Origin: Eutreptiella sp. 'Long Island Sound 2002'
Lineage: Eukaryota > Euglenozoa > Euglenophyceae > Eutreptiales > Eutreptiaceae
Direction of reading: 5' to 3'
Assembly (NCBI GenBank): GCA_964036045.1
Contig: OZ038381.1
Location: 101,685,367-101,749,366 of the forward strand
Length of the DNA: 64,000 nt
The translations under genes and the position numbers were made by a program. This document shows, piece after piece, positions 1 to 11,689 of this stretch. The notes under the pieces are model-generated. The model saw nothing but the letters and a program-made list of their open reading frames with translations. It made no database searches and was not told where the DNA came from. Numbering within the stretch: the stretch's first letter is position 1; each line of letters begins with the position of its first letter.

Positions 1-45
1 CGAAGGGAGGGGCGCCCCCCCCGGTGCTGCAGGGGTGCCGTGAGG

Positions 46-1507
46 TCAGAGGGTCATCTTTAGGCGGGCATTTGGAGGACAAAAAGCCATCAAGCCACGT
101 GTTTCATCCGATTCATCCGTCCTGAAGAGCTTACGGAGCCGCTTAGCATGAATCGCATCGGCGACGACGCCAGAGTCACGCGCCCGTGTGAGGAGTTCTC
201 GAGTAACCATTGCTCTGGCTATATCTGGGGAGGTGAACCAGCCCCAAACTGAAAACCGGTTACCGAAAAATGTTCGAGCTTGTCCAATGGAGCTCTGACA
301 ACTTGCTACAGAAACCGGCAGGTCGGAAGAGGGCTTTATCCCACGTGTCCCCTGGCAGACGGAACACTCGCAGGTGCCCTAGGGCTTCTTGCGCGACTCA
401 AGCATCCAACCAAGGGTAAGCTGCACAGGCCGTTGTGACCTCTAACCAGACAGTGCAGAACAAGTGGCACACTAGTATGCCTACACGTTCAGAGGACATG
501 AGGGACATGTCTTGCCAGCGGCCTTCGGTTACCGAAAAAACACGGACAGCGCTGTCGAGCAAATTTTCAGCAACCATAGAGAGGGAGTCAACCACAAACT
601 GAAGGGAAGGGAAGACCCGATTACGTGGGTTGTTGCCAAACATCCTGCCCGTCGTGGGGCAAAAAAGCGCTTGCCACTGTTGCGGCAAGCGTAGGATCAC
701 ATGCTGTGTGGCATTATCGAGACCGGGGCATAGGGAGAGGAGGGTGGGATAGTGACATGGACCGTGTACTCGCTGTGTGATGTCTTGCTGCATGCGCTGC
801 AAAGAGGCGGTTGGGTTGGAGCCAACAACCCGCATACCGAGGCGATCTGAAAATTGTGTGCAGTCAGCAAAGGGGTGCTCCCCATTTCTGCGTTCCAACT
901 CTTCCGCGACAATACCAAGCACTCGCAGTTGTGCCCCCCGCTTCAACACCTCGCCTACAGCTTGGGATGGCTGTGGAATTACAGTCACACACTTCCGCAA
1001 CAAAGCTTTCAGTGCGCCCGGAACGGTAAAAAGGCCCGCGCTTTTCCGCACAAAAGTCGCGACGTTACGTAGGGTGGCTTCAGAGTAAGATGGCAGGCGG
1101 ACAGTAATGCGCTTGAGGAGATCAATACCCCAGGCGGTCCTCGCAACGGACTTAAGAGCACGAAAAAGTTTCGGAAACAGCCGTGTTTGTAAGTGTCCAA
1201 AAGAGTCAACCAAAAATCCAAGAACTGTAGGGAGTCCCAAGTGTGAGACCCCCTTGGACAGAATGTAAGAGGCTTTAGCTTTCAATGTTTTTAGTTTTGG
1301 TGAATCTGCCTGCTCATCTGCGATCGATGGCCAGATTAGCCTATCAACTCCCACAAAAAGGGTGCGCTGATTGGCCGCAGGTGCATGTAGTTTGTTCCAA
1401 TAGCGCTCGCGTTCCCCCGCCACAAGGGCGGGGACCCATGCTTGGCGATGAGACGGGGAAGAGACGGGAGACGGCCTCGCCATATGGAAGCACGCGTCGC
1501 CTTGCAC
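46..1507 (-). pseudogene. Unrecognised ORF, probable mobile-element protein, 3' part broken
   Basis: An open frame of 369 codons runs from 1507 to 398. After a TGA at 398-400 the same frame stays readable for about 40 codons. A one-step frame change then gives another readable stretch of about 90 codons ending at a TGA at 46-48. I recognise no domain with confidence. The segment with PCHYPTLL followed by NPRNRVFP is loosely like the CxC-containing segment of the Penelope-like protein at 36,550-38,603, where the matching residues are PCDC. This copy would have lost the second cysteine. No start codon can be justified, because the frame is already open at its 5' edge. The TGA and the frame change suggest a decayed element copy rather than an active host gene. 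A multi-exon host gene cannot be excluded. Confidence 0.4.
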
Positions 1508-1745
1508 CGGCGACCTACATATCGTTTGTTAAGGGAACGGCCCTTCTGTAGGTGCTCAGAGAACCATGGAATTGGGGGCCGGGGGCCGGTGATAGCTCCA
1601 CACTGTCCGATATAGGGTAAGTGTGGGCCACAAATACAGCAAAATAATGCAATCATCACAGGGAGCCTAGCTTTGCCACTGCCTTGAAATGACCTCATGA
1701 AATTTGAAATGTTTGACAAAATTCGAGAGAGCGTTCACATTCACC

Positions 1746-2240
1746 AATAACCTTCGGTTTGGTTTGGTTTGTTTTGTTTTGGGCTCTTTGTTTACCAATT
1801 GTCCTCGGGCCGCTTCGCTGCCACACAGTTTCCTATGTGCACTGCGCGTTCATCTTCCCTCTACGCCCTTCACACACGTGTTTGAGCCTTTTTCTGTTGC
1901 TCCTTCTGGTTTTGTGGTGTTGTTTTTGTGGTGTGCTATTGTGTGTGGTTTTGGTGCCGTTTGCTTGTTTCTTTTCCGGTTGTTCTCCTTCGTTTTTGTT
2001 TTGCTTCCTTTTGTGGTTTCTCCCTTCATCTCTTTTCTTTCCTACTGGTTCTCTGCCCTTTTTCTCTCTGTCACATGCTTCTTTCTCAGTTCCTCTGTTT
2101 TCCCCTTTTCTTCTCTCCCTCACCCTTGTTTTATCCACACTATCCATACTTCGGCTGCCTCTGTTTTGTTTTTCCTTGCCCCTTCTTTTTTGTTTCCGCC
2201 TTCTTCATTTTATCTCCATTCCCTACCCTACCACAAACAG
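1746..2240. other. T-rich, pyrimidine-skewed tract
   Basis: For about 500 bases the plus strand is dominated by T, with TTTTGTTTT and CTTTTTCT blocks and very little A. The skew removes stop codons and leaves long open frames in two plus-strand frames and one minus-strand frame. I read these as compositional artefacts, not genes. From about 2560 to 2900 I see nothing recognisable. Confidence 0.7.
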
Positions 2241-2929
2241 AGCACAACAATGCAATGTTTTGTGTCCTCTATAATGGCACTGTTTCCATCCTGCTCCTGG
2301 ACTCTCTCAGCCACCTTTACTCTGGCTGGTGCAGATGACGGGGTGGCTCTGGCGCCCGTGCCCACACCACTGTGTGAGACCCTCCCTTGTAGCGAAGCAT
2401 GCCCCTGTGTTTTGCTGCACACTATGCTTGAGCTGCGTACCACAGCCCTGGGGTGGGTGCTTTGTGCAGTAGCATTTATGGGACTGATGATTGGCTTCAT
2501 CTGTGTATTCCATTGTTTGAGCCCAACTCCACAAATTCACTCTTGCCGTTGACTTGTCACCTACACCTGAATGCCCAACGTAAGCACTATTGAGAAAAAA
2601 GGGAAAGACTGCAGAGTCTAACTCCTCAAAGCAACTACACCTGTCTTGGTCGTAGACTTTCCCCTACATCCTCTTCAGTGGCATACACACAAGCATAAAA
2701 CACTTCTAGCCATTGGACAAACACTGAAGTGCAGCAGAATGTGCTCAGGGTGCACAAAATAATGCAATGTGTTGTCGACTTTCAAGAAACAGGGAACCGT
2801 GCAGGTTTTTCCACAAGTGTGGGCCTTCCCTCACATGCTAACGGCAAAATCGGTATACACGGAGCTCGTAACAAAAGAAACTTGCCCCGCCCTTGTATGC
2901 AAGGCACACAATTCCAAGACTATGGCAGG

Positions 2930-4116
2930 TTAGGCCCTTGGTGCATATGGTTCCCAGCCCCATTTGTGCAGGTGTGTGCGGAGAAGGGGCTTCCACCATG
3001 CGTTCGGGTAGCCCTTACTTTCCAAGTCATGGGTCACCCAACAAATATTGGCAGTGGCTTCAGCCGGTAGGTCCCTGTAATAACCAGAATTTTGGGCCAG
3101 CGTGGGGACCTGGGACTTTAGTGTGGTGCGTGCTTTGGGCGCATGTGCATTAGGATACCGCATCAAAAATTGATGGGTTACCGTATGTTTCAAACTTTTA
3201 TCAGCCAGTCGCAAACGAATGCGTGGGGGGTGTTGTAGGGGTTCCTGCGGCTCTAGTGCAATGTCTCCCTGCATGGTGATTGAGTGGTTACCTCCCCCTT
3301 CCCACTGAAGGTCCAAATTGTACATCGCTTCAAAGGTAGTTTGCAGCAGGTCCCTAGGCCTATCAGCGTACATGACGCCATAGATATTGTCCCGCAACCG
3401 ACCTGGTTTTGTGGGGAGAGAGCAGGGGTGTTGCGCTGGGCACCGCTTGGGGCGACAGGAAGCCAAACAGCGTAAAATCGATGTTCACTGAGCATACACT
3501 TAGCACTCGCTAGCTGTGACGAACAGGGGCCACCAATCGCCAGACCTTGTTTTTGCCTCAAGACATGGTTGGAGAACACGAATGTGTCGTTACACAAAAC
3601 ATTCAAATATACATAACGCACAACATTATCAATGGGGATGTTGTGAAACAGGTCTGCACTACCGGACCCAATGCGATCCAAATTACGATCTGTTCTATTA
3701 ATAGCAAAATGCAAGGTGCCTCGGCGGGGCTCGCCAGTCGGTCCCGGGGCACGTGAGACCAAGTGGGCAATTTCAGTGATGGAGTCCCAAACATCCTGCT
3801 TGTCTAAGGAGGGAAACAGCGCTTTGATATCTAGTCCAAACAAAGCCACCAGGCGAGGAAGGGAACCCTGGTGCCACAGGTGGGACGGGTCATTCCACTG
3901 TCTCACCCACGGTAACACATCCTTGCAATGGGGCATTTCGAGTGTGTTCAATACACTGGTGCCCTCTGTAATGAGAAGTTGCAAGCAGCGACTAATATGG
4001 CGGCCGATGCAGAGCGATATAGGCCACTGTAGCACGTGGGTGTTCATCACACACAAGCCCCACAGTGCACGTATCATGCCAAGTAACTCGGCATTGCAAT
4101 GCAAGTGTGTCCCCAA
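2930..4116 (-). pseudogene. Penelope-like reverse transcriptase fragment
   Basis: Two overlapping minus-strand frames (4116-3253 and 3466-2930) together cover an RT core. Motif A reads LDIKALFPSL near 3830. Motif B reads RQKQGLAIGGPCSSQLAS near 3540. A motif C-like stretch YGVMYADRPRD lies near 3370. Downstream come thumb-like blocks with RYP and GYPNAWW. The RQ..G.AIGG form of motif B is typical of Penelope-like RTs rather than LINE or LTR RTs. Motif C has R where the second catalytic aspartate is expected, and a frameshift separates motifs B and C, so the copy is dead. No GIY-YIG domain is attached here. It is probably the RT half of the family whose N-terminal half is at 36,550-38,603, but the two pieces do not overlap, so that link is inferred. 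Confidence 0.6.
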
Positions 4117-4285
4117 AAGTGCGCTCCTTCATGTCTGCAATTACATTTGTGATGGATGCATACCATTCACATCATTTTGACATCACATCAACTCCAGGGA
4201 TACTTTCGTGTTCTCGTTCCTTGTATCAGTGCGGTAAGTGTACATGTAGATGCAAATTTGTACAATAACCCCCGCCCCCCGGCCC

Positions 4286-4330
4286 GGGTCATGTACCTAC
4301 ATGGGTACACTGATGTACATGTGAAGGAGA
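4286..4330. repeat. Short dispersed repeat with GTACCTACATGG core
   Basis: The sequence GTACCTACATGGGTACACTG followed by ATGTACATGTGAAG recurs in slightly altered form at 35,935-35,966 and 36,001-36,040. It contains overlapping GTAC/ACATGT palindromes. All three copies lie next to C-rich runs and near Penelope-like fragments. They may be element ends or an independent short interspersed repeat. Confidence 0.45.
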
Positions 4331-4619
4331 CACCGGGTGGAAATAGGTGGCCTGCCGAAGATCTTTTTGTTTGTGCCTGTATTCAGCGCCCATGTTTGTT
4401 GCTTGGGATTCTTTGTGCTCCACAGTTCCCGGCCTTGAACGGATGACCGTTCTCCCACCACCGCAGTGCCTCTCCCGATGGTACCCGTGAAGGGTGAGCT
4501 GTAGTGAATTTGTACAAAATTTACCGAATGTAGTCACTTTGTGCATTGGGACCATTGTTGATTGGTACTGCCTTCCAAGTGGGTAATGGCTAACACCACC
4601 TGGCCACCCCCTCGGCACA

Positions 4620-6395
4620 TCCACATGGTGACGGGGCCCGGCCCAAAGAGCCCTTCCATTTGGTAAGTAATAGCTCAAGAAGGAGGCGCCTTCAAGACCT
4701 CCAACAAGTTGTTAGCAAGGAGCTCCAAGCACCCTACACTACCAAGTAACTCCCCGATACCGGCAAATAGTCCTTACCCCAGAGACAAGAGTTACATGGA
4801 CCGTGGACCCTGACCCCGGCATGGCGGAAGGTTGGTGATGGCCGTTTGGCGAATGTGGTCCTTGCACCTCTCTAGGACAGAGGCATGGTGGGGAGCAGAA
4901 AGTACGGTGTGGTATGGGAACAAATGTACAGCATGCTGCGGCAGAAGCTAGCTTCACCGGAGTTCCGGCTCTCACCGCCTATATGGGGGACGACATGGCC
5001 ATTTATGGTGCGGCCTACTATCTGCCCAACGGCATCGGGCACGTACAAGTGTCTACCACCCCCCACCCTCGGACATCATGCAACCTGGGGACCGACGGCT
5101 AAATTGGCTGCCTATTGCAGTGGATGGTGCATCGAGGCATGAGGCCTCGTACGTCCATTGCACGGTGGGTGGCCCCTCCAGCCCTAACCAGCTATCAAGT
5201 TGGTGGCTACTAGGGGACAGCGAAAAATGGGAGACTCTGTACACGGCCTCCCAAGAAATGGATTTTGATGATAAGTTGCGCAAGGCCGCGACCGTAAGTT
5301 GCAAGGATTTGGGAGGGAATGATAGGCAGTCCCTTTTTTTCCCGTGTGCAGAGGGGAAAGCACATGCGCTCATGGCGGGCTGCCAAAACGGGAAGGCAAA
5401 ATGTCCTGGAGCCACAGTGTGTTGTGCCTGCATGTCGAAACGTGCTCCGTCCCTTGTTGCCTTTGGCATAGCAAGGGCAATAGAGGCGGACTGGATAGGG
5501 GTTGTTGCAATGGGTTCTATAAAAAGGAATATTACGGGGGATAGGCGAGTGCCTGATTATGGCCTCCACAAGGTCCTCCGCGTCCTGCTATGTGGCATCA
5601 ATGGGACACGGGACCTAGTTGTAGAATTGACGGGGAAGGTACCCGCCACTTTGGCACGCACCATCTTGCAACCAATTTTAGGCGAGGCACGGCTTGCTGC
5701 AAAAACATGCACCTTGCCTCATTAAATAATGAGAAGGCAAACAACGAGGGGAGGGTAAGGATGGAGTGTGTTGATGCCATGCATTTCATGCTGAACAAGG
5801 GATGGGAAGAGGTATTTGATGCTTGCCTACAACACCCAAGTGTGAAGCAGGATCAAGTAGCAGGGAAAATGTGGGACTCAGTGTGCAAAGAGTCGTGGGA
5901 AAATTTTGCAAGCATGCGTGTGTTCGTTTGGCGTCCCGCGTGGTTTTCCGGAGCCGACTTGGGGTGGCTCCGGAGACATAGCATAGCCATGGGCACTACC
6001 CACAATGAGCTCCCGTGGGGCAAACTTTTGTGGACACATCTTTGGATCGACCACATGTATTTTTTGGCAAAGAAGTGGAGAATCTTGTCAACATTCTCCT
6101 GACGCTGAAGCGCATGTTGCGCAACAGCGGCAACCTAAGCCTCTTGCGGGGGAGACTAGGGATGCAAGTGGTTGTGGACAACCACAACATCGATGATAGC
6201 GTGGCGGTGCATGGGTTGGATGCGACCAAAAAAGCAGAGCATCGACAAAGGTCCATCGGTGTACAAAGGTACGTGAGCTGTTCAAGAAGACGGCTTCTAA
6301 CCGACATGCACCACCTTCACACCTTAGAGCGGCGGTTCCGATGTCGCAAATGACGGATGAGAGAATGGAACACGACCAAGAACCATTGTTGCCTA
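4620..6395 (+). mobile_element. Dispersed element, copy A
   Basis: This segment is homologous, at nucleotide and protein level, to 39,110-41,165 on the minus strand (copy B). Similarity starts around the ACGGGGCCCGGCCCAA block near 4630. It continues through the coding region and ends shortly after the AACACGACCA block near 6375, where A and B diverge. Beyond the A breakpoint, copy B continues into a terminal segment that is also found alone at 10,570-10,870. Copy A therefore seems to lack its 3' end and abuts the 3' side of the LINE-like element. Confidence 0.6.
4880..6352 (+). pseudogene. Unrecognised element-encoded protein (copy A)
   Basis: The protein is spread over several frames: about 4914-5102, 5078-5725, 5590-6102 and 6015-6353. 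Each frame continues the previous one after an indel. Comparison with copy B gives the conserved order: a GDDMAIYGAA block, a VDGASRHEASYVHC block, a WETLYTASQ block, a cysteine block CPGATVCCAC, then DYGLHKVLRVLLCGING, NNEKANNEG, HPSVK, a tryptophan-rich MRVFVWRPAWFSG block, LPWGKLLWTHLWIDHMYF, and near the C-terminus QVVVDNHNIDDS. The LLWTHLWIDHMY block followed in copy B by AMEGSH resembles the late part of some eukaryotic DDE-type transposases, where a histidine-rich helix precedes an E..H block. I cannot name the family. At least three frameshifts make this copy inactive. Confidence 0.5.
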
Positions 6396-6907
6396 TGCTG
6401 GCATAGAGTCGGATACTTGGCTAACCGGGTACCCCCGCTCACAGGAGCCGGCTCCGCACAAATCAGTTCAAAGAAGGCTGTCACTGACAGCACCGCGGTT
6501 CAGACCTGAATTGTATGGTACAGCGACTCAAGCAAATACCCATGAGAACAATACAAATAGGAAGGTTGAGGGGCACACTTGATCTCCTTTAGCATGCGCC
6601 CAAGCGAAGCGCGGGGGGGGTTGGTAGGTTAGCCGCTGGAGTTGCCCTCTGTGTGTTAAGGCTTTCGGCGTTTGTGCGGCGACAATTCGTCTGGCCCCAG
6701 AGACTGAGCGAAAAATCACTCATACTCGTCGCCCGATTCCCCGCCACTCGTGTAAGCCTCGCTCCCACTGTCCGTAGAGTCCGTGGTCCCGCCATCAGAC
6801 GGCGCTTCCGCCTTCCCTGCACTGTCATTCTCTGCGCTGGTGAGACACCTTTCACTGCTTGTATACTCGGCTTCCCCCCCCCCTTCCACTGCTTCCCCCG
6901 GCTCACT

Positions 6908-8923
6908 TCAAACCCAGGAACAATGAGACGGCAGGTCCGTCTCCTGGCGGGTCAGGCCATCATCAAAAGCAGGCCTCTTAGCAAAGCTAGTCAAATTGTA
7001 CGGGTGGGACAAGCGGCCTTGCTCAGCTAGCTGGTCAGCGCCCTCGTTTCCGACTATCCCTACGTGCGAAGGAACCCAGATGAAACGTGCGGTCTGTTGG
7101 TGACGCCGCATTTGGGCTAAAAGAGGGATCCAGAGGTCGCTGTGCGAAACTGCCCCCGAAGAGGACCGCCAACCCGCCTTCTCCCACTTGAGAATGTGCT
7201 TGGTCAACGCATCATAAACGTACTCTGAATCTACCACTATTGTCATCTTTTCCGAGTCCGACTTAGCCTCCAGGGCTTAGAGGACTGCCCTGACCTCCAC
7301 CCTGTTGTTGGACTGCGTTTCTCCCACCGGAATGTGAGCACTGACGTTTCGGGGATGCTGGTCGCCATAAAAGCAGCCGTATCCAGCCTAGTCCCAGCCC
7401 CCCACTCGCTTGGAAGAGCCATCAGCAAATACCACCGTCCATCCCCCTCTCTGTAGCTTGTCTACTTCCTTCAAAACGTTTTTGCTCTTCAAACTAGTGC
7501 GCTGAGCATCAGTCAGGGAAAGCAAATAGCGTGTTCCCTTCGGGACGTGCCAGTAGGCATCCAAGGACCCAGTGTCAATCCATGAACGAAGGTTAAACAA
7601 CAAAGGGGATATAGATGATCGATGCACTGACAGGTTGGTCGACTGGCGCCAGAACTCCAGTTTAGACATCCACGGAGCGACCATGGTGTGCAAGGAGACC
7701 GTCTGTTTCCCCAAAACGGCCTGGCATCGCTGAGCCCAAGCAACAGACATTCCAGACCAGGAAAGAATTCCCTGTGTAGTTGTAAGCGCCACCTCTTGCT
7801 TCTGCAAGAAATTACAGCTCAAATCGATGGAAGTGCCTTCTGGGTCCTTGAGGGGACCAAAGGTGTGCCTGACAGCTTCGTGCACGAACTGTCCGAAACG
7901 GCATTCCCCAAACACGTGAGCGTGAGTCTCGTCCTTGCCGTCAAACGCACATTTAGAGCAGCGTGTCATAGCCACTAGTCGGCTGGCTACCGCCAGTTTC
8001 CGCCAGAGAGCGCGGCGCACGAAATCGTTATCCCATCCAGGGATGCGCAACTTGCAAAACAGCCCCCACGTCCACGAACCCATGCCAGCGACCGGTGGTG
8101 CTGCGCCCCGCGGAATTGCAACTAAGACGTTCTGGGACTTCCACTTAATTGGCCAAGACCCCATATCACAAGGAGCCCGCTGTCTCCACTCCGCAAGGCC
8201 CGACTGGACTGAGTGTACTGCAAATCCCGCAGAGGCGAGAACCACTCGCCAGTGTGGCTTCAGCTGTCGTGACAAATCCAACCGCAAATACCCTTCGCTA
8301 AAAACCTCACGCCAAGAGGCAAATCCACAACGCACCAATTTCGGCGGGGCTGCCGATCGTCCTCTGGAATCCGTGAATAAGGAGGAATGCCATACTCCTA
8401 ATTGGGCCCCTCGTCCGCTTGGTGGAGGTGGCGGCGCTGCGAACCGCCGAAGCAACCGGGGGTACGCTATACACGAGGTGCCCAGATGACCCGGGGGCTG
8501 ACGTGTCCTCGGAGCCAGTCCAATATACGGAAGCATGTCGAGCGTAAGCACCATCCCCACCGACCGCGCCCATTCCTCGAACTGGTCCACGGAGCGAACT
8601 CCTCCCGGGGTGGTACCGCGCACATGTTGCACAAAACCCTGTGAGTGGATCCACAAAGCGTAAGAGCCCAAGGGGGCCGGCGCAATACCTCCCATGGCCG
8701 CCGTTTCCGCCAGGATGTCCCGTGTAAGGCCCCAACGCCCAGTGCCACGGACCGTAGTGCGTTGAGTTGTTGGACCACAGAGGGTGAGGGATAGTAGACC
8801 TTCGCAGTGAGATAAACGCACGGCGCCGCCCAAACTCAGAACAGATGCCTTTTCCCCTAGCGTGAGGGGAAGGGTCGAGATGTTCCGGGCGCGCTGGGCG
8901 ATGTTCCATCCCTGAGACATCAT
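6908..8923 (-). pseudogene. LINE ORF2 C-terminal part: RT thumb, zinc finger, RNase H
   Basis: One frame runs 672 codons from ATGATG at 8923 to a TGA at 6908-6910, with in-frame TAG at 7388-7390 and TAA at 7277-7279. Domains in order: a thumb-like region, RARNISTLPLTLGEKASVL, near the N-terminus; a zinc-binding segment around residues 290-350 with WGLFCKLRIPGWDNDF, then C..C (CSKC) and ETHAHVFGEC, as in zf-RVT; and RNase HI over the last 180 residues. The RNase H catalytic set is visible as FADGSS, NNRVEVRAVL and VVDSEYVYDAL, with WVPSHVGIVGNEGADQLA near the end. The two stops lie inside RNase H, between GWD and AGYG and between AVL and ALEA. Glutamine is usual or acceptable at both sites. 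The RT palm is absent. The gene is dead under the standard code. Confidence 0.75.
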
Positions 8924-10446
8924 TTCTTCACTTCCGCACCCTCCCGCTTGCGTTTCATGAACTTTACGCTGTCCAGGTCCATCATCTCCACTGCCGGCGG
9001 CTTGGCCGTGGCCGGCTTGGGGGTCCTTGCTGGTCGATGGCGTTGCTGGTAGCGCTTCCCCTTGTACTCATTGGCACTGACAATATGTATGGGGGAGCCT
9101 CCTTCCGTGGAACGTAACAAATGTCCCACAAGCTGCTCCACTTGCGGCCCTGTTATCTTCCATGTGCATGTCCTCAGCTCTCCGACCGAGAATCACATCC
9201 GGTCCGCAACAACTTTCGTGTCTCCAGTCGCACTAATCATGGCAGTTGCTACAGACTCATTGTACCATGGAGGTACGTTGGTCGCATAAACGCTCGTCAC
9301 TGCTCCCGAGTCATCAAGAACAGTACTGGCCGCTGAGGTGGAGTCGTTGTCTCTATCAGTCAGCCACTCCTCCGACCCCTCATCCACCACCACCAACCCA
9401 ACCGACTCATTAAGCTTCAGCATTGCCGGACGGAAATGTTCCATTGCAGACGCGGTCAAACCTATTCGAACTTGATTGTACGCTGACGCCTGCAGCGCAA
9501 TATCTGTACTCACTCCCAAGATCTCCCCCATATCCCAGAAAGCCGCGAGGATATACGAGAAAAGAAACGGGGCATGCTGGATCTTATGGTCCTTCTTGAT
9601 GAACGCCGACAGGCGCCATTGTTTTCCTTGGAACGTTGTCGCATTGTACAAGGGAACACCCATTACTGCAAATTTGGGGGCCCGGCCGAATTGCTCCACT
9701 AATTCAACCGCCGCCGACTTGTCGAACTCCCTGAACATCTTGGTGTGCTCCATGTCCGAGCCTGGGATAACTACCTCGTTACGAATCTTAGTTTTCAGCC
9801 AGCCAAGGAGGTCCGATTCCCATGCCTTGTGGTATTGCACCGCTAACATTGTTGCCGGGCACGGTGCAACGAGGTACCAGTCCAGCACTGGGTCGTGGCC
9901 AGGCATCTGCAAACAGAATTTCTTGAACGCTGCTCGCCGCATTAACGATCTGGAACTGTGCGTTGTGTGCAGCACCCAGGGTATCCACTGTTTTCCTTTC
10001 AGGGAGCTGGAAACCACCCGATCGGCACGCCAAATACATTCAGCTGACAGAGGAAAACCTTTCTGGACCGCGAGCGCTGCCATGATGAAACTGGCCGTCT
10101 CGAACCCTGCTGGGTCAGCCAGAAGCACCACTCTCAAGGACCCCAGCGTCGGCAGCAATTTTACGATGTGCTCGGCCACACTATACAGCGCCTTTGTTTG
10201 CGCCTCCTCCCCAAGGATCACGATGCAGGGCGAATCACCCCAGAATACCTTGAGCAATTGATCAGAAGTAGTCAAAGACTGAACGTATTCGAGTGTGTAA
10301 GACTTCTCTGGGTCCACGCCAGCTTGTAAATAGAGACTACTTTGGACAGCGAATTGAGCAGCATCGAACATGCCATTGTAGGCCAGCTGCTTCGAATCGG
10401 AGGTAGTGATGACCGGCTCCCCGGCCGTGAACTGCTGCGGGGCACT
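8920..10446 (-). pseudogene. LINE ORF1-like protein
   Basis: The frame is open from 10,554, but the first good ATG (MSAPQQFTAGEP) is near 10,446. It runs to a TGA at 9193-9195 and continues in the same frame to 8920. The tail is strongly basic, with KGKRYQQRHRPAR and FMKRKREGAEVKK, as expected for a nucleic-acid-binding ORF1 protein. No known domain is recognised in the main body, which is predicted globular and mixed in composition. The final TGA overlaps the ATG of the next ORF (ATGA), a layout compatible with stop-restart translation. The internal TGA either ends ORF1 early or marks decay. Confidence 0.5.
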
Positions 10447-10546
10447 CATCTGGCCCGTGCCGCAGAACAATGGCGGTGTAGTATTCAGCACACAATTTGG
10501 GCGTCGACAGCCTGGGCAAGCATAGAAGATAAGACACCGAAAAAAA

Positions 10547-10569
10547 ATAGACACTCAGAAAGTGTCTAT
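10547..10569. repeat. 9-bp hairpin at LINE/copy C junction
   Basis: ATAGACACT and its exact complement AGTGTCTAT are separated by the 5-base loop CAGAA. The hairpin sits between the 5' side of the LINE-like element and the start of copy C, so it may mark an insertion boundary. Confidence 0.5.
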
Positions 10570-10870
10570 GGCCGGTTTGCCGGCAGGGGTGCATGGTGTG
10601 TGTCCTCCAGGTGTTAGGGCAGACGAAGGGGTTAATAAGAGTGAAGTTTGGATGGATTCGCACCAATTTGTACGAAGTTGGTACGAAATTCGGGTGAATT
10701 TGTACAAATTCATGCGTACGTCTTGGCAACGGGCTTACCGGCTTTTGCCACTTTTCATTTTGGGGGCTGTTTGGCCGTGGGGGATGCTTTGGGGGCGGGA
10801 CTTTCACTGGATGATGGGTAATGAAACTGGCCATCACTCTTACCCCTTCAACTCCCTCAAAAGGAACCAA
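10570..10870 (+). mobile_element. Dispersed element, end fragment (copy C)
   Basis: The segment matches the reverse complement of about 39,110-39,370. Shared blocks are GGGGTGCAT...GTGT(T/A)GGGC, a cluster of TACGAA-type repeats near 10,660-10,720, ACGGGCTT(A/G)CCGG, CACTTTTC(A/G)TTTTGGG and a GGGGCGGGAC block. None of the coding region of copies A and B is present, so this is a 3' terminal fragment or a solo end. Confidence 0.6.
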
Positions 10871-11614
10871 AAAGTTGGCATTTTGCTGAAAAAACTACAT
10901 AAATCGGGTAAATTGGCGCGAATTCGAATCCTCCATTCAAACAACCGCTTAACCCCCGTTCACAAAGGGTACACTGTTTGATATGTTTCTTCATGCGTGT
11001 TGGTTTGGTGATGCTGATCTCTTGTGCAATGGCATAGATTACCATTAGTTGTGCCGAGAGGAAGCCACCGGTAGGCACTCCCAGTTCACTTTGTCCCATT
11101 AGAATTTGGTGGACATGGAAATATGTATAGAGGAATAACTCCCAGACAACATACATTTACACTTGATCACACCAGAATACTGTGAATGCTGAATCTGAAC
11201 TTTTCCGAAATCCATCCATGTGCTTATTACTTTCACCCGCAATGTTGAACCACAATTCACTTCTGCTTAAGCTAGACCCACAATGTGATCTTTGATTTTA
11301 CGTAGGGCATTGAGCGCTTCTTCGGTGAGAATTTCCCAATAGCAATTGTTCATGTCCCTTTCTCGAACTATCACAGGACCATTGGAGTTAGACAACGCAT
11401 ACATTGACATTAACATGTCTCGGACACAAAGCAGTGATGGCAGTGACATGCAAGGGAATACTAAATTGATGGTTTTTATCATTAAAGTGAGACATTTACT
11501 GTAACCGTGGCTGTAGCATATCTGGGCAGTGGCTAAATGTGCACCCGTGGGCGCAAGCAGTTGTGCTACATTGTTAAAACACCACATGCCATGAAGGATG
11601 TCCCCATAAACCAC
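10857..11614 (-). pseudogene. Reverse transcriptase fragment (motifs A and B)
   Basis: The frame 11,614-11,267 ends with VRERDMNNCYWEI, a plausible RT motif A with the catalytic aspartate in RDMNNCYW. The frame 11,156-10,857 contains GQSELGVPTGGFLSAQLM, a plausible motif B with the GGxxSAQL signature. They are separated by about 110 bases in different frames. The PTGG/AIGG form links this fragment to the Penelope-like RT at 2,930-4,116 more than to LINE or DIRS RTs in the window. Motif C was not found. The left end runs into copy C. Confidence 0.45.
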
Positions 11615-11689
11615 CCACGATGCAAGTAAAATGGCATCATGGCACTATTCACACACATCCCCCTCTTTGCTAGAATGCTGCACCTTCAT

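Larger units (their letters stand above)
6400..10550 (-). mobile_element. LINE-like non-LTR retrotransposon, internally deleted
   Basis: On the minus strand a first ORF (about 10,446-8,920) is followed by a second (8,923-6,908), then about 500 bases of non-coding sequence down to copy A. The second ORF holds the C-terminal part of a LINE polyprotein: RT thumb, zf-RVT-like zinc-binding region and RNase H. No endonuclease and no RT fingers/palm lie between the ORFs, although these must precede the thumb in an active LINE. The two ORFs overlap by ATGA. The likely cause is an internal deletion that joined ORF1 to the RT thumb. No target-site duplication or 3' tail could be fixed. Confidence 0.6.

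Noticed and set aside
1704-2552. 282-codon plus-strand ORF rich in Phe, Leu, Ser and Val, looking like a membrane protein
   Set aside because: Lies in a T-rich tract that depletes stops. A second plus frame is open over the same stretch. No domain or codon bias.
7935-8489. 184-codon plus-strand ORF
   Set aside because: Antisense shadow of the LINE second ORF.
9476-10261. 261-codon plus-strand ORF
   Set aside because: Antisense to the ORF1-like frame, which has the coherent basic tail and the coupled downstream ORF.
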